This document shows positions 36,638 to 45,038 of a stretch of DNA of 64,000 nt, piece after piece. The notes beneath the pieces were generated by a model. It saw only the letters and a list, made by a program, of their open reading frames with translations. It was not told the DNA's origin and ran no database searches. Position numbers and translations under genes: made by a program. Source of the stretch: Paraburkholderia sp. DHOC27 (GTDB taxonomy: Bacteria > Pseudomonadota > Gammaproteobacteria > Burkholderiales > Burkholderiaceae); NCBI RefSeq assembly GCF_003429005.1, contig NZ_QVQV01000001.1, positions 1,803,431 to 1,867,430 on the forward strand, written 5' to 3'. Position 1 is the stretch's first letter; every line of letters starts with the position of its first letter.

Positions 36638-37340
36638 GCGGCGGCGGCCCCAGTTTGATGCCCTGGTCCGCCAGCAGCACGATCAGTTCGGTCCGGCGGC
36701 GCACCCTGAAATGTTCCAGCAGATGGCTGATGTACTTGCGCACCGTGATATCTTCGAGCCGCATTTTCACGGCGATGGCCTTTGAAGGTAGGCCCCTGAC
36801 GAGCAACGTCAGCGTTTCGAATTCGCGGGCGGTCAAGCCGAGCGATGCGGCGTCCGAGACGTGTGTTTGATCATGTGTTTGATCACTTAAGGGTGCGGGA
36901 ATCGGGGAGGGCGGTATGACAGGCTCCGGTCCTGGTTGCCCTTGCAATGCAGGAATACTCCACGCGGGCAGGAACACCCCGCCTGCGAGCGTGGCGCCAA
37001 TTGCAACGCGCAACGATTCCGGTGGGGATGACTTCGGCACGTATCCCACCGCGCGCAGTTCTATGCAACGGCGAATGGTGTCCACGCGTTCGTCGGCGGA
37101 TACCACGATGACAGGCAACGACGGCCGCAACTCCTTCAATTGCTCGAGTGCAATGCAGCCGTGCCCATCGGGCAGCGCGAGATCGAGAATCACGATATTG
37201 AGGGGCTCGGCGAGCGCGAGATGCAGACCCTCGGCAAGCGTGCCCGCAAACAGCACGTCGAGTTCCTGGAAGCGCTCCTTCAAGAGAAGTTCGAGCCCCG
37301 CGCGGAACAGTTCGTGATCGTCGACAATCAGCACGCGCAT
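36579..37340 (-). CDS. NarL/LuxR-family response regulator
   Basis: 253 residues. The receiver (residues 1-120) has VLIVDDHELFR, phospho-acceptor Asp in VILDLALPDGHG, VVSADERVD and Lys in VPKSSPPE. A Pro-rich linker contains a DQTH duplication. The C-terminal LuxR-type helix-turn-helix reads LTAREFETLTLLVRGLPSKAIA, then ITVRKYISHLLEHF. The DNA-binding protein is activated by phosphorylation, probably by the convergent membrane kinase. Two palindromes lie directly upstream of its start. Confidence 0.92.
   Translation of the reverse strand: MRVLIVDDHELFRAGLELLLKERFQELDVLFAGTLAEGLHLALAEPLNIVILDLALPDGHGCIALEQLKELRPSLPVIVVSADERVDTIRRCIELRAVGYVPKSSPPESLRVAIGATLAGGVFLPAWSIPALQGQPGPEPVIPPSPIPAPLSDQTHDQTHVSDAASLGLTAREFETLTLLVRGLPSKAIAVKMRLEDITVRKYISHLLEHFRVRRRTELIVLLADQGIKLGPPPLTEPAQDRTLSGAPAKESD
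36863..36886. repeat. 12-base in-frame tandem duplication in the regulator linker
   Basis: GTGTTTGATCAT is followed by GTGTTTGATCAC. In the minus-strand regulator gene it encodes DQTHDQTH in the linker between receiver and DNA-binding domain, a length change that keeps the frame. Confidence 0.75.
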
Positions 37341-37366
37341 GACACCCTCGTGAGAACAACCCTCAG

Positions 37367-37404
37367 GGTTCGATCGAACCGGCGGTCCTTGCTACATATG
37401 TAGC
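37367..37404. promoter_or_regulatory. Two adjacent perfect palindromes upstream of the NarL-type regulator
   Basis: GGTTCGATCGAACC (37367-37380) and GCTACATATGTAGC (37391-37404) are each perfect 14-base palindromes separated by ten bases, 27 to 64 bp upstream of the regulator start at 37340. The second recurs imperfectly upstream of the membrane kinase. They are probable operator sites; the rest of the 361-bp gap to 37701 shows nothing recognised. Confidence 0.6.
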
Positions 37405-37701
37405 AGATCTTTCCGATTGGCCCGAATTTTCTGGCGATCGGACGGTGGGCTTACTGGCCGCGGGACCGTACCCGACCATACGCATGTGGCTTGCCGTGGC
37501 AGCCCGTCCGGCCAAGAATCAATGTAACACCGGTGCCGCAACAGGTCGCCCTTTTCAGCGCGAGGGCAACCTGTAGCGACATGGGTATAACGATCGGATG
37601 ACTAATTAAATTAAAAGCGATAGATCGTCACGGCAACGCCGCTGGCATCGACTCATCCGTATTGAGTGCGTTGTTCCAATGGGATATGAGGAGGGTTGGA
37701 A

Positions 37702-37974
37702 ATGTTATCCAAAGCGTCATCCAGAGTGCTTATGGCCGCGGCCGTCGTCGCGGTGTTTTCGGTAGAAGTTGCCCAAGCTCAGCAAGCGTCGGGCAGCGAT
37801 GCGCCACTCACCACGCAGAGTCAGATCAACGCGATGCCTGCGTCGAACGATGGCAGCGGCTATCGTGGGACTGACGACCGAGGCGGGGTCGCGCCGCTAA
37901 CCGCGATGGGCCGGCCGCGTCAGATGAATTGCGTGGACAACGCGTGGTATTGCGACGTCTATAGGGGCCATTGA
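37702..37974 (+). CDS. Small exported protein of unknown function
   Basis: 90 residues from ATG 37702, preceded by GAGGAGGG. A clear signal peptide (MLSKASSRVLMAAAVV core, cleavage near AQA-QQ) is followed by a hydrophilic 65-residue mature part with SQINAMPASNDGSGYRG and a C-terminal pair of cysteines (NCVDNAWYCD) that could form a disulfide. Small exported proteins like this are common in Burkholderia relatives, but no named family was recognised. A hairpin follows at 37997. Confidence 0.75.
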   Translation: MLSKASSRVLMAAAVVAVFSVEVAQAQQASGSDAPLTTQSQINAMPASNDGSGYRGTDDRGGVAPLTAMGRPRQMNCVDNAWYCDVYRGH

Positions 37975-37996
37975 AGAGGGTATTGAGCTGAAGGAC

Positions 37997-38038
37997 CGAC
38001 AGGCGGCTCGATTGTTTGCAAACCTGGCCGCCTTGTCG
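37997..38038. terminator. Hairpin between convergent genes
   Basis: CGACAGGCGGC (37997-38007) pairs with GCCGCCTTGTCG (38027-38038) with one bulged base. It lies between the small exported protein gene and the convergent truncated dehydrogenase. Confidence 0.5.
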
Positions 38039-38065
38039 TGTTCATCCAGAAACGGCAATTTCTAC

Positions 38066-38695
38066 TCAGCGACCCGGACGGAAGATCACCTTGCCGCGAA
38101 GCTTTGCCGCAAGTTCCAGTGCTTCGGCGTATTGTTCAAGACCGAATTCATCGGCAATGGGTAACGTGATCTCACCCGAGGCGACCAACGGTGCGACCTC
38201 TTCATACAGCGCCCCGAGTCGTTCCGTGTTTCCCGGCACCTTCAGCCAGTTCATGATCCAGAAGCCGTGGATGGACTGACCGTTGAAGATAATCGGCACG
38301 TTGTTGATGGGCGAAAGCTCGCCACCCATGCCGCTCCAGATAACCAGCTTTCCATAGACACCGAGACAATCGAGCAGGCGTTGTGTCGTCGCACCGCCCA
38401 CGCCGTCGAGCGCCAGCGGAAACTTCGTTTCACCAGTGGCGGCCGCGATGCGCGCGGGAAGATCGGGCCCATCGACGAGCACGACGTCGCCGCCAGCCGC
38501 TTTGAGTTCGTCGATCAGTTCCGCGCGCCTCACGAGATTGACGGTGCGATATCCGCGGGTCCTCGCAATGGGGATGATCGCCCGGCCCACGGCTGAATTT
38601 GCCGCGGTCGAGATCAGCCAGTCACTTGGCGAAAATTCGCCGGTCACGGACGTTGTAAACTCGCGATCAATCCAGCCATCGAATGACGAGTGCAC
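38066..38695 (-). pseudogene. 5'-truncated MDR/zinc-type dehydrogenase
   Basis: 209 codons covering only the cofactor-binding and C-terminal half of a medium-chain dehydrogenase/reductase of the enoyl reductase (MECR/quinone reductase) type: DWLISTAANSAVGRAIIPIA, VNLVRRAELIDELKAAGG, PLALDGVGGATTQRLL, GKVIFRPGR. The N-terminal GroES-like domain of about 110-130 residues is absent. Upstream DNA is immediately occupied by the divergent GFA gene, whose ATG lies two bases beyond. The only start available is a GTG at 38695. It is probably a decayed gene, although a short product might still be made. Confidence 0.75.
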
Positions 38696-38696
38696 T

Positions 38697-39110
38697 ATGA
38701 CGATTCCAGTAACAGGCGGGTGTGCGTGCGGATCGGTCCGCTATGCCTGTGCGCGTGAGCCTCTCGCCATGATCAACTGCCATTGCGAGGACTGTCAGCT
38801 CGCCAGCGGCGCTCCGTTTGCATCAGGCATCGTCGTCAGGACGGCCGATCTCCAGATCAGCGGTACACCGCGAAGCCATGCGGTTCGCGCAAGCAGCGGC
38901 GGGCTCACCACCCGTAGCTTTTGTGCGGAGTGCGGCACGCCCTTGTTCACGCAAAGCTCGACCTATCCGCAAGTCACGTCTATCCGGTTTCCCTCGCTGG
39001 ACGACACCTCCGGCTTCAAACCCACGCTGGACATCTATACCGCCAGTGCGCAAGGCTGGGTCTGCCTCGACGAGGCACTGCCGCACTTTCCGCAGTCCCC
39101 CCAGCAGTGA
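38697..39110 (+). CDS. GFA-family (glutathione-dependent formaldehyde-activating/CENP-V) zinc protein
   Basis: 137 residues from ATG 38697. Zinc-binding cysteines follow the family pattern: GGCACGSVRY, CHCEDCQ and SFCAECGTPL. The fold binds structural and sometimes active-site zinc; family members are named for glutathione-formaldehyde adduct formation, though the activity is disputed. The gene begins right at the broken end of a divergent dehydrogenase remnant, so its promoter must lie within that remnant. Confidence 0.9.
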   Translation: MTIPVTGGCACGSVRYACAREPLAMINCHCEDCQLASGAPFASGIVVRTADLQISGTPRSHAVRASSGGLTTRSFCAECGTPLFTQSSTYPQVTSIRFPSLDDTSGFKPTLDIYTASAQGWVCLDEALPHFPQSPQQ

Positions 39111-39325
39111 CAGCAGCCTGACGCCTGACAGGGCCGCCGGCGCGGCCCTGGAGAACGCATCGGTCATTCGACCGATGTTGCGAAGCCAGGCTCGATGCGA
39201 TGATCTCTCCCAATCCAGACTCCTTGCCGCGACGACCCTCGTGCAGTCCTGCCAACCGGTCATTGCAGCAAGCTGCCTGATGCGTCCCGTCGCGCCGCGC
39301 GAGGCGAAATCTCAAAGGAGTTTTC

Positions 39326-39910
39326 ATGGCTACTCTGCTTTCGGATACCGCTCGCCTTCGGGATGAGCAGTGGCTCAAATACTATTACTTCACCCGTGCC
39401 GCGTTCTCGGTCGTCTGGCTCACGCTGGCGTTCACGGTCGGGCAGCATGTCATGGCGGTCGGCGCCGCACTGCTGATTCTCTATCCCGCGTGGGATGCGC
39501 TGGCCAATTACGTGGACATGTCGCGTAGCGGCGGCATGCGCGAAAACCGGACCCAGACCTTCAACGTCTTCGCCAGCGTGGCGATTGCATTGGCGGTGAC
39601 GGTCGTGCTGAACGTCGATGCGAGCCTCGTCCTCGATGTATTCGGCGTCTGGGCCGTCTTGTCCGGTCTGCTCCAGCTCGGCACTGCGCTGCGCCGCAGG
39701 AAGCGTTTCGGTGCGCAATGGGCGATGATGCTGAGCGGCGGCCAGTCGGCGCTGGTGGGCGTGCTGTTCATCGCACAGGCACATGCGTCGACGCCTCCTG
39801 CAATCGTCCGGGTGGCGGGCTACGCCGGTGTCGGGGCGCTCTACTTCCTCGTCTCGGCGGTGTGGCTGTCGGTCAGCCAGTTGCGGCGCAAGTTCGCATC
39901 GTCGCATTGA
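39326..39910 (+). CDS. HdeD-like DUF308 membrane protein
   Basis: 194 residues, with AAGGAG before the ATG. Five to six membrane helices are visible (FSVVWLTLAFTVG, VMAVGAALLILYPAW, FASVAIALAVTVV, VFGVWAVLSGLLQL, GYAGVGALYFLVSAVWL) with a basic loop ALRRRKRFG. DUF308 proteins such as HdeD are inner-membrane proteins linked to acid or general stress in enterobacteria; the molecular role is unknown. It stands alone. Confidence 0.85.
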   Translation: MATLLSDTARLRDEQWLKYYYFTRAAFSVVWLTLAFTVGQHVMAVGAALLILYPAWDALANYVDMSRSGGMRENRTQTFNVFASVAIALAVTVVLNVDASLVLDVFGVWAVLSGLLQLGTALRRRKRFGAQWAMMLSGGQSALVGVLFIAQAHASTPPAIVRVAGYAGVGALYFLVSAVWLSVSQLRRKFASSH

Positions 39911-39989
39911 CGAACCGCGCCGCTACCCGCCTTCAGATGACCGGTGCCTGAGGGCGGGGCCCTGCTCGTGCTGCCATCGCGCGGCGTGG

Positions 39990-40715
39990 TCAGGTCAACC
40001 GCAAGCCTCCGTCGCATTCAATGACGCTTCCGGTCATGAAGGTGTTTTCCATCAGGAAGCGGATTGCATGTGCGACGTCATCCGGCCGTCCGACGCGGCC
40101 GACCGGCAGTGTTCGTGCCTGCTGTTCGAACAGTTCCGTGCGGGCGGCTTCGGGCAATTTATCCCACCAGGCCGTATCAATCACACCCGGCGAAACCGCG
40201 TTGACGCGCAGCGGCGCAAGCTCGCGGGCGAGTGTGCCCAGCATGCTTTCGAGCGCACCGTTGATCGCACCCAGTCCAGCCACACCCGGATTGGCGATGC
40301 GAGCGGAAATCGCGGTGACGAACGTCATGCTGCCGTCGCGCCGCAGCGCCGGCAGGGCCGCCTGCGCCGCTTCGAGTTGCGGCCAGAATTTGGCCTCGAA
40401 GCCGCGGCGCAGCGCGCGCAGATCCAGCTCGCTAAACAGGCCTCCGCCTTCGCCGCCAGAGAGCGTCAGAACCAGATGGTCGACCTTGCCGGCACGGGCG
40501 AAGAAGCGCTCCAGCGCGGCGCGATCGTTGCAATCGAGCGCTTCGCCGGCCACGCGCCCATGCCCGCCAAAGCTGGCGAGCGCCTTGTCGAGTTTGTCCT
40601 GATTGCGGCCCACCGCCGTCACGTTCGCACCGGCGGCAGCCAGCCACGACACGGTTGAGAGGCCAATGCCGGACGACCCACCCAGCACCACGACTTGCTG
40701 ATTTTCCCAGTTCAT
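39990..40715 (-). CDS. SDR-family oxidoreductase (atypical active site)
   Basis: 241 residues from ATG 40715, with GGAGGAA upstream; the frame stays open much farther (to 41390) over the divergent LysR gene but is not coding there. The cofactor motif is GGSSGIGLSTVSW with NADP-type VGRNQDK. The usual NNAG and YxxxK positions are altered: HLVLTLSGGEGGG and VAGLGAINGALESM, where the catalytic Tyr and Lys seem replaced. The C-terminal part VNAVSPGVIDTAWWDKL and IECDGGLRLT is standard. It may be a binding-only or unusual SDR. The divergent LysR at 40831 is the probable regulator. Confidence 0.88.
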   Translation of the reverse strand: MNWENQQVVVLGGSSGIGLSTVSWLAAAGANVTAVGRNQDKLDKALASFGGHGRVAGEALDCNDRAALERFFARAGKVDHLVLTLSGGEGGGLFSELDLRALRRGFEAKFWPQLEAAQAALPALRRDGSMTFVTAISARIANPGVAGLGAINGALESMLGTLARELAPLRVNAVSPGVIDTAWWDKLPEAARTELFEQQARTLPVGRVGRPDDVAHAIRFLMENTFMTGSVIECDGGLRLT

Positions 40716-40830
40716 AGCAACGTTCCTCCGGTTGAAAGGGGGCCGGCCGGCTCGCATGAATCGCGCGTTGCCGCCGTCCCATAGCGATAGAATGCGATTG
40801 CGCCGCATATCATTCAAATCGTTCCTTGCG

Positions 40831-41763
40831 ATGACGAACATCATTGAAAATGATTTCAGGAATTTCGACCTGAATCTTCTCCTGACCTTCCGTGCGTTGT
40901 TCGAGGAGCGCAGTGTCACGCGCGCGGCGCAACGGCTCTTTCTTGGCCAACCGGCCGTGAGCGGCGCGCTAAAGCGCTTGCGGGAAGCCTTCGGAGACGA
41001 ACTGTTCGTGCGGACCTCACGCGGCGTCGCGCCGACGCCGCGGGCTATCGAACTCGCGCGGCAGATCGAACCTTTTCTCCAGTCCTTGCACCAGACGCTG
41101 ACCCAGCCGCCCGTGTTCGATCCCGCTGTTGCGCGACGGGTCTTTCGGGTTGGCCTGAGCGATTCGCTGGAAGTCCTGATGACACCGGAGATCATGGATC
41201 GCTTGAGCACCGCTGCGCCCGATGTCAAGATCATCGCCCGTCCCACGGACTCGACCTGCGCCGCTGCAATGCTCGACAAAGGGGATATCGAACTCGCGGT
41301 GGGCGTCTTTCCTGAGTGCGTGCAGTGGCAGCGCCGCAAGCCAATTTTCCAGTGGCGCTTTGTGAGCGTGTTCAATCCGCGCCTCGTCAAGATGCGCCGC
41401 GCGCGTTTGTCGATGGAGGAGTTTTTGCGCTATCGGCACGTGCTGACATCGTTCAGTGCCGGTCTGCAGGGTTTCATCGATGAGCAATTGGCCTTGCAGG
41501 GGCTGACGCGTAACGTGGTGTTTTCCAGTGCGAGCTTCGCGACGAGTCCGTTCATCGTGCGGCGCACCCCGGCCATTGCAACGGTGCCGGACTTCATCGG
41601 GCGCATCTGGTGCGAGACCTTGGGGCTGAGGTTGAGTGCGCTGCCGTTCGAGGTGCCCGGCTACGAGGTCTCCTTGATGTGGTCGGCTGCGCGCGATCAG
41701 GATCCGGGTCTTGCGTGGCTGGCTGACGTGTTCGTGCAGGCGTTTCAGCGGCAAGCTGGGTGA
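40831..41763 (+). CDS. LysR-family transcriptional regulator
   Basis: 310 residues from ATG 40831 (MTNIIENDFRNFDLNLLL). The helix-turn-helix SVTRAAQRLFLGQPAVSGALKRLR is followed by DELFVRTSRGVAPTPRA, NodD/LeuO-like branch. It is divergent from the SDR at 39990-40715 across 115 bp. Confidence 0.92.
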   Translation: MTNIIENDFRNFDLNLLLTFRALFEERSVTRAAQRLFLGQPAVSGALKRLREAFGDELFVRTSRGVAPTPRAIELARQIEPFLQSLHQTLTQPPVFDPAVARRVFRVGLSDSLEVLMTPEIMDRLSTAAPDVKIIARPTDSTCAAAMLDKGDIELAVGVFPECVQWQRRKPIFQWRFVSVFNPRLVKMRRARLSMEEFLRYRHVLTSFSAGLQGFIDEQLALQGLTRNVVFSSASFATSPFIVRRTPAIATVPDFIGRIWCETLGLRLSALPFEVPGYEVSLMWSAARDQDPGLAWLADVFVQAFQRQAG

Positions 41764-41764
41764 G

Positions 41765-41797
41765 GGCCGAACCGGACGCCGTGCGTCCGGTTCGGCC
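41765..41797. terminator. Perfect 15-bp hairpin between convergent genes
   Basis: GGCCGAACCGGACGC (41765-41779) and its exact complement (41783-41797) surround the loop CGT, directly after the LysR stop codon and before the convergent dehydrogenase. It is probably a bidirectional terminator; there is no T-run. Confidence 0.7.
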
Positions 41798-41834
41798 GTC
41801 GTAGGTTGCTGGCTGGAACGCCCACCAACGCCCA

Positions 41835-42830
41835 TCACGCCGTGAGAACCGCCTTCACACCACCAGCTCCTTCGTAGGCCATCGCCGCTTCGATCTGCTC
41901 ATAGGCGAACGTCGCGCCAACGCGCGTGCGAAAGAGCGGATCGTCGATCACCTTTTCGAGCGCCTCCAGCGCCGCTTCCAGTTTGCTGCGGTCCCTGACG
42001 GTGGCGCTGTCGAAATTGCTGAAGCGCCGGATGACGAGGTTCTTCCCCATCACCAGCGCTGTGGGGAACGCCATCGGCGAGGCCGCATCCAGAAAGCCGT
42101 AGCACCAGATCGTCGAATTGACGGGCAATGCCGTTGCCACCTCGCTGAGCAAACGGCCGCCGACGCCGTCGAATACCGCCGTCGTGCCGAGTTGCGCCGC
42201 GCGCTCGGCAAGCGTCGTCGTGTAGCCTTCATGCGTCACGATCACGTGCTCGACGCCCGCTGCATGCAGCGCGTCGCGCGCGGCATCCGTACGCACGAGG
42301 AAGATGACCGGCAGGTTCCGTTGCCGGGCGAGCGCGGCCATCGCGTTGCCGGTCGCTGAATGGCCTGCCGTGACGATGATGCCGCGATGCCCCGCCGCGA
42401 CGATTTCCTCGATGAACGCATACGCCGTCATCACATTGACGAGCGAACCGCTGTAATCGAGCGCCGCGACGTGGTCCGGCAGGATCAGGCAGTTGGTGTA
42501 CGGCATCTGCGCCTGCTCCGACCATAGCCCGATGCTCTGCGTACTGCGTCCGAGCGACCGGTAGACGGCGACCTGCCGGCCGAGATAGCGCGCCGGCACG
42601 CCGTCCCCAATTGCGATCACCGTGCCGGCGCCCGACGCGCCCCACACGTCGTGCTGAACCGGGGGCAGCGCCGCGCCCACCGACGCGGGCCGCTTGAGGA
42701 AGGTCTTGTCGCCGTGATTGATGGCAGACGCCGCCATCTGGATCACCACATGGCCCGCTGCCGCTTCTGTGGGCGCCGTTACGTCGCGCACTTCCAGATC
42801 ACGCGTGGCGGTTACGCAAATCGCTTTCAT
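41835..42830 (-). CDS. MDR-family NAD(P)-dependent dehydrogenase/quinone reductase-like
   Basis: 331 residues, full length for the family. An N-terminal GroES-like domain (MKAICVTATRDLEVRDV, AINHGDKTFLKRP, HDVWGASGAGTVIAIG) is followed by a Rossmann domain with the cofactor motif VTAGHSATGNAMAALA. The tail reads YEQIEAAMAYEGAGGVKAVL. Catalytic and structural zinc ligands of alcohol dehydrogenases are not apparent, pointing to the zinc-free quinone reductase side. It is divergent from the LysR at 42943 across 112 bp. Confidence 0.88.
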   Translation of the reverse strand: MKAICVTATRDLEVRDVTAPTEAAAGHVVIQMAASAINHGDKTFLKRPASVGAALPPVQHDVWGASGAGTVIAIGDGVPARYLGRQVAVYRSLGRSTQSIGLWSEQAQMPYTNCLILPDHVAALDYSGSLVNVMTAYAFIEEIVAAGHRGIIVTAGHSATGNAMAALARQRNLPVIFLVRTDAARDALHAAGVEHVIVTHEGYTTTLAERAAQLGTTAVFDGVGGRLLSEVATALPVNSTIWCYGFLDAASPMAFPTALVMGKNLVIRRFSNFDSATVRDRSKLEAALEALEKVIDDPLFRTRVGATFAYEQIEAAMAYEGAGGVKAVLTA

Positions 42831-42942
42831 GGTTCTGCTCCTCAGGTGGAAAGCCCTACCTTAAGCGCTTCGATCCATTGCGAAAACGGCGGCAACCGGC
42901 ATACCATTGATTCCATCGCGGAATTGATATCAGGAGGAAGGC

Positions 42943-43833
42943 ATGGATCGGCTCGACGCAATGCGGCTGTTCGTACGGCTGGTCGAAACCGGCAGCTTCA
43001 CGGCCGTGGCACGCGCCGAAGGCATGGGGCAACCCGCCGTAAGCAAACAGATCGGCGCGCTGGAACGCTATCTGGGCGCGCAACTGCTCGCGCGCACGTC
43101 ACGCCAGGTGAGCGTGACGGAAGCCGGGCAGACCTTCTACGCGTCGGCCAAAGCGCTGCTGGACGATTTCGATGTGGCGGAGTCGTCGGTGGGTGAGCGT
43201 CAGCAATCGCCACGCGGCCTGATTCGTCTGAGCACGTCGCCTGCACATGGGCGCCTGTGCATCACGCCGCTGTTGCCGGAGTTCTTCCGGCGCTATCCCA
43301 AGGTCGAAATCCAGATGGGGGTTTCGGAACGGCATGTCGACATGATCGGCGACGGCATCGATCTCGCCGTGCGTCATGGCCGTATGCAGGATTCTTCGAT
43401 GATCGCGAGGAAGCTGTGCGATTCGCCATTCGTGCTGGTCGCGAGCCGTGGCTACCTCGCGGCGCATGCGGCGCCCGAGCGTTTCGACGATCTCGATTCG
43501 CACGACTGCGTGGTTTTCGCGCACGGACGCGAGCGTCGTCCGTGGCTGTTCGGTTCCGGCAACGACGCGGTCGCCTATCTGCCACGTGGTCCGTTCATGA
43601 CCGGCGACGCCGAACAGATTCGCGCGGCCATCCTCAGCGGGCTCGGCGTCGCCCAGGTTCCCGCGTGGGTGGTCGCACCCGAGATTGCCACGGGCGAAGT
43701 GCAGGTGCTGCTGCCGCAGATTCCGTGCGAATCCATTCCTACTTTCCTGGTCCATCCGGCTGGCCGGCGCGTGCCGATGCGCGTCAAGCTGCTGATGGAT
43801 TATCTGCACGCGGCCTTCGCACCCACCGCCTGA
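42943..43833 (+). CDS. LysR-family transcriptional regulator
   Basis: 296 residues; AGGAGG lies before the ATG. The helix-turn-helix SFTAVARAEGMGQPAVSKQIGALE is followed by YLGAQLLARTSRQVSVTEAG, CrgA/DmlR-like branch. The effector domain includes DLAVRHGRMQDSSM and ends PMRVKLLMDYLHAAF. It is head to head with the MDR gene, its likely target. Confidence 0.92.
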   Translation: MDRLDAMRLFVRLVETGSFTAVARAEGMGQPAVSKQIGALERYLGAQLLARTSRQVSVTEAGQTFYASAKALLDDFDVAESSVGERQQSPRGLIRLSTSPAHGRLCITPLLPEFFRRYPKVEIQMGVSERHVDMIGDGIDLAVRHGRMQDSSMIARKLCDSPFVLVASRGYLAAHAAPERFDDLDSHDCVVFAHGRERRPWLFGSGNDAVAYLPRGPFMTGDAEQIRAAILSGLGVAQVPAWVVAPEIATGEVQVLLPQIPCESIPTFLVHPAGRRVPMRVKLLMDYLHAAFAPTA

Positions 43834-43976
43834 ACGTCGCGCGCCTGGTTGGTCGTACGAATGATGTGGCGTGGCGCAGCACGAGCGCACCGTTGTCCAA
43901 CGCCAAATTAATGTGACACAATCAAACGCTAGTATCGCTGCCGCAAATCGAAAGTCTGGAGTGCCTCGATAACACC

Positions 43977-44948
43977 ATGTCTGCGAATCTCCTGCACTCA
44001 CGCGCTCGCTCGCCACTGCTTTCGATTGACGAGATATTGAATGCGCGCCCACAGCAGCCCATTGCCACCACCCGCACGCGTGGCTGGCAAGGGATCACGG
44101 TCGACCTGCATCGTCCGTATTTCGGTTGCGCCGAAAGCTACCCCGGTCTCGACCATCACCTGATCTGTTATTGCCCCTCGGGCAGCGCCCGGCTCGTCCA
44201 GTCGCGAGGCGGAGCCGTTCACAGGAGCGTGATCACCGCGGGCACGTCGTACATCATGCCGGCCGGTTACGCTTCGTCATGGGAGGGCGATTCCGGTTTG
44301 TCCGCGCGACTGCGCGTGCCCGTGTCGCTCGTCGCCTCGGCCGCGGAGCAATTGAATCGCGGCACGGGCCAGGTGGAAATCCGCAACGTGTTCCAGGTTC
44401 ACGATCCGGTGATCGAGCGGCTCGCGCAATCCATGCTGGTAGAATTGGAGAGGGACGCGCATCCCGTTCAGGTGTTGATCGTCGATGCGCTATCCACGGC
44501 GCTGGCCGCGCATTTGCTGCGCAGCTACGACGCCTTCGAACGGGTAGCCTGCCCAAACGAGCGTTCACTCGGCAAGCTCGAAATCGCGCGCCTGACGGAG
44601 TTCATCGAAGACAATCTCGAGCGCACCATCAGTCTCGAAGACCTGGCGTCCGTGGTGAACGTCAGCCGTTTCCACTTCACGCGCCTCTTCAAACGCAGCA
44701 CCGGCAGCACGGCCATCAGCTTCGTGGAGCAGTGTCGAATCCGGCGTGCTCAGGCGCTGATCGTCGAGACGGACCTGCCGCTCGCGGAAATCGCCTTGAG
44801 CGTCGGCTTCGTCGATCAAAGCCATTTCACCCGGCGCTTTCACCGCCGCGTCGGATGCACCCCGGCGGTTTTCGCACGCGAGCAGGGACGGCGGCGCTCG
44901 GGTTCGCGGTCGCGGCAGTCGAGCGGCAAGGGGCCACTCGGGGAGTGA
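43977..44948 (+). CDS. AraC-family transcriptional regulator
   Basis: 323 residues. The N-terminal 200 residues form an AraC-binding-like beta domain (VDLHRPYFGCAESYPGLDHHLICYCPSGSA contains the family's His-rich strand). Two C-terminal helix-turn-helix units follow: ISLEDLASVVNVSRFHFTRLFKRSTG and PLAEIALSVGFVDQSHFTRRFHRRVG, then CTPAVFAREQ. The tail is basic. No target is obvious; the convergent flavoprotein gene follows. Confidence 0.92.
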   Translation: MSANLLHSRARSPLLSIDEILNARPQQPIATTRTRGWQGITVDLHRPYFGCAESYPGLDHHLICYCPSGSARLVQSRGGAVHRSVITAGTSYIMPAGYASSWEGDSGLSARLRVPVSLVASAAEQLNRGTGQVEIRNVFQVHDPVIERLAQSMLVELERDAHPVQVLIVDALSTALAAHLLRSYDAFERVACPNERSLGKLEIARLTEFIEDNLERTISLEDLASVVNVSRFHFTRLFKRSTGSTAISFVEQCRIRRAQALIVETDLPLAEIALSVGFVDQSHFTRRFHRRVGCTPAVFAREQGRRRSGSRSRQSSGKGPLGE

Positions 44949-45038
44949 TCCGCCCGCGCCTCGTGCCGCGCTAGTCCGTTGCGTTCATCAGGTTCGAATG
45001 GGTGGCGCCTTGCACGGCTGGCGTTTCGATCTCATGCG

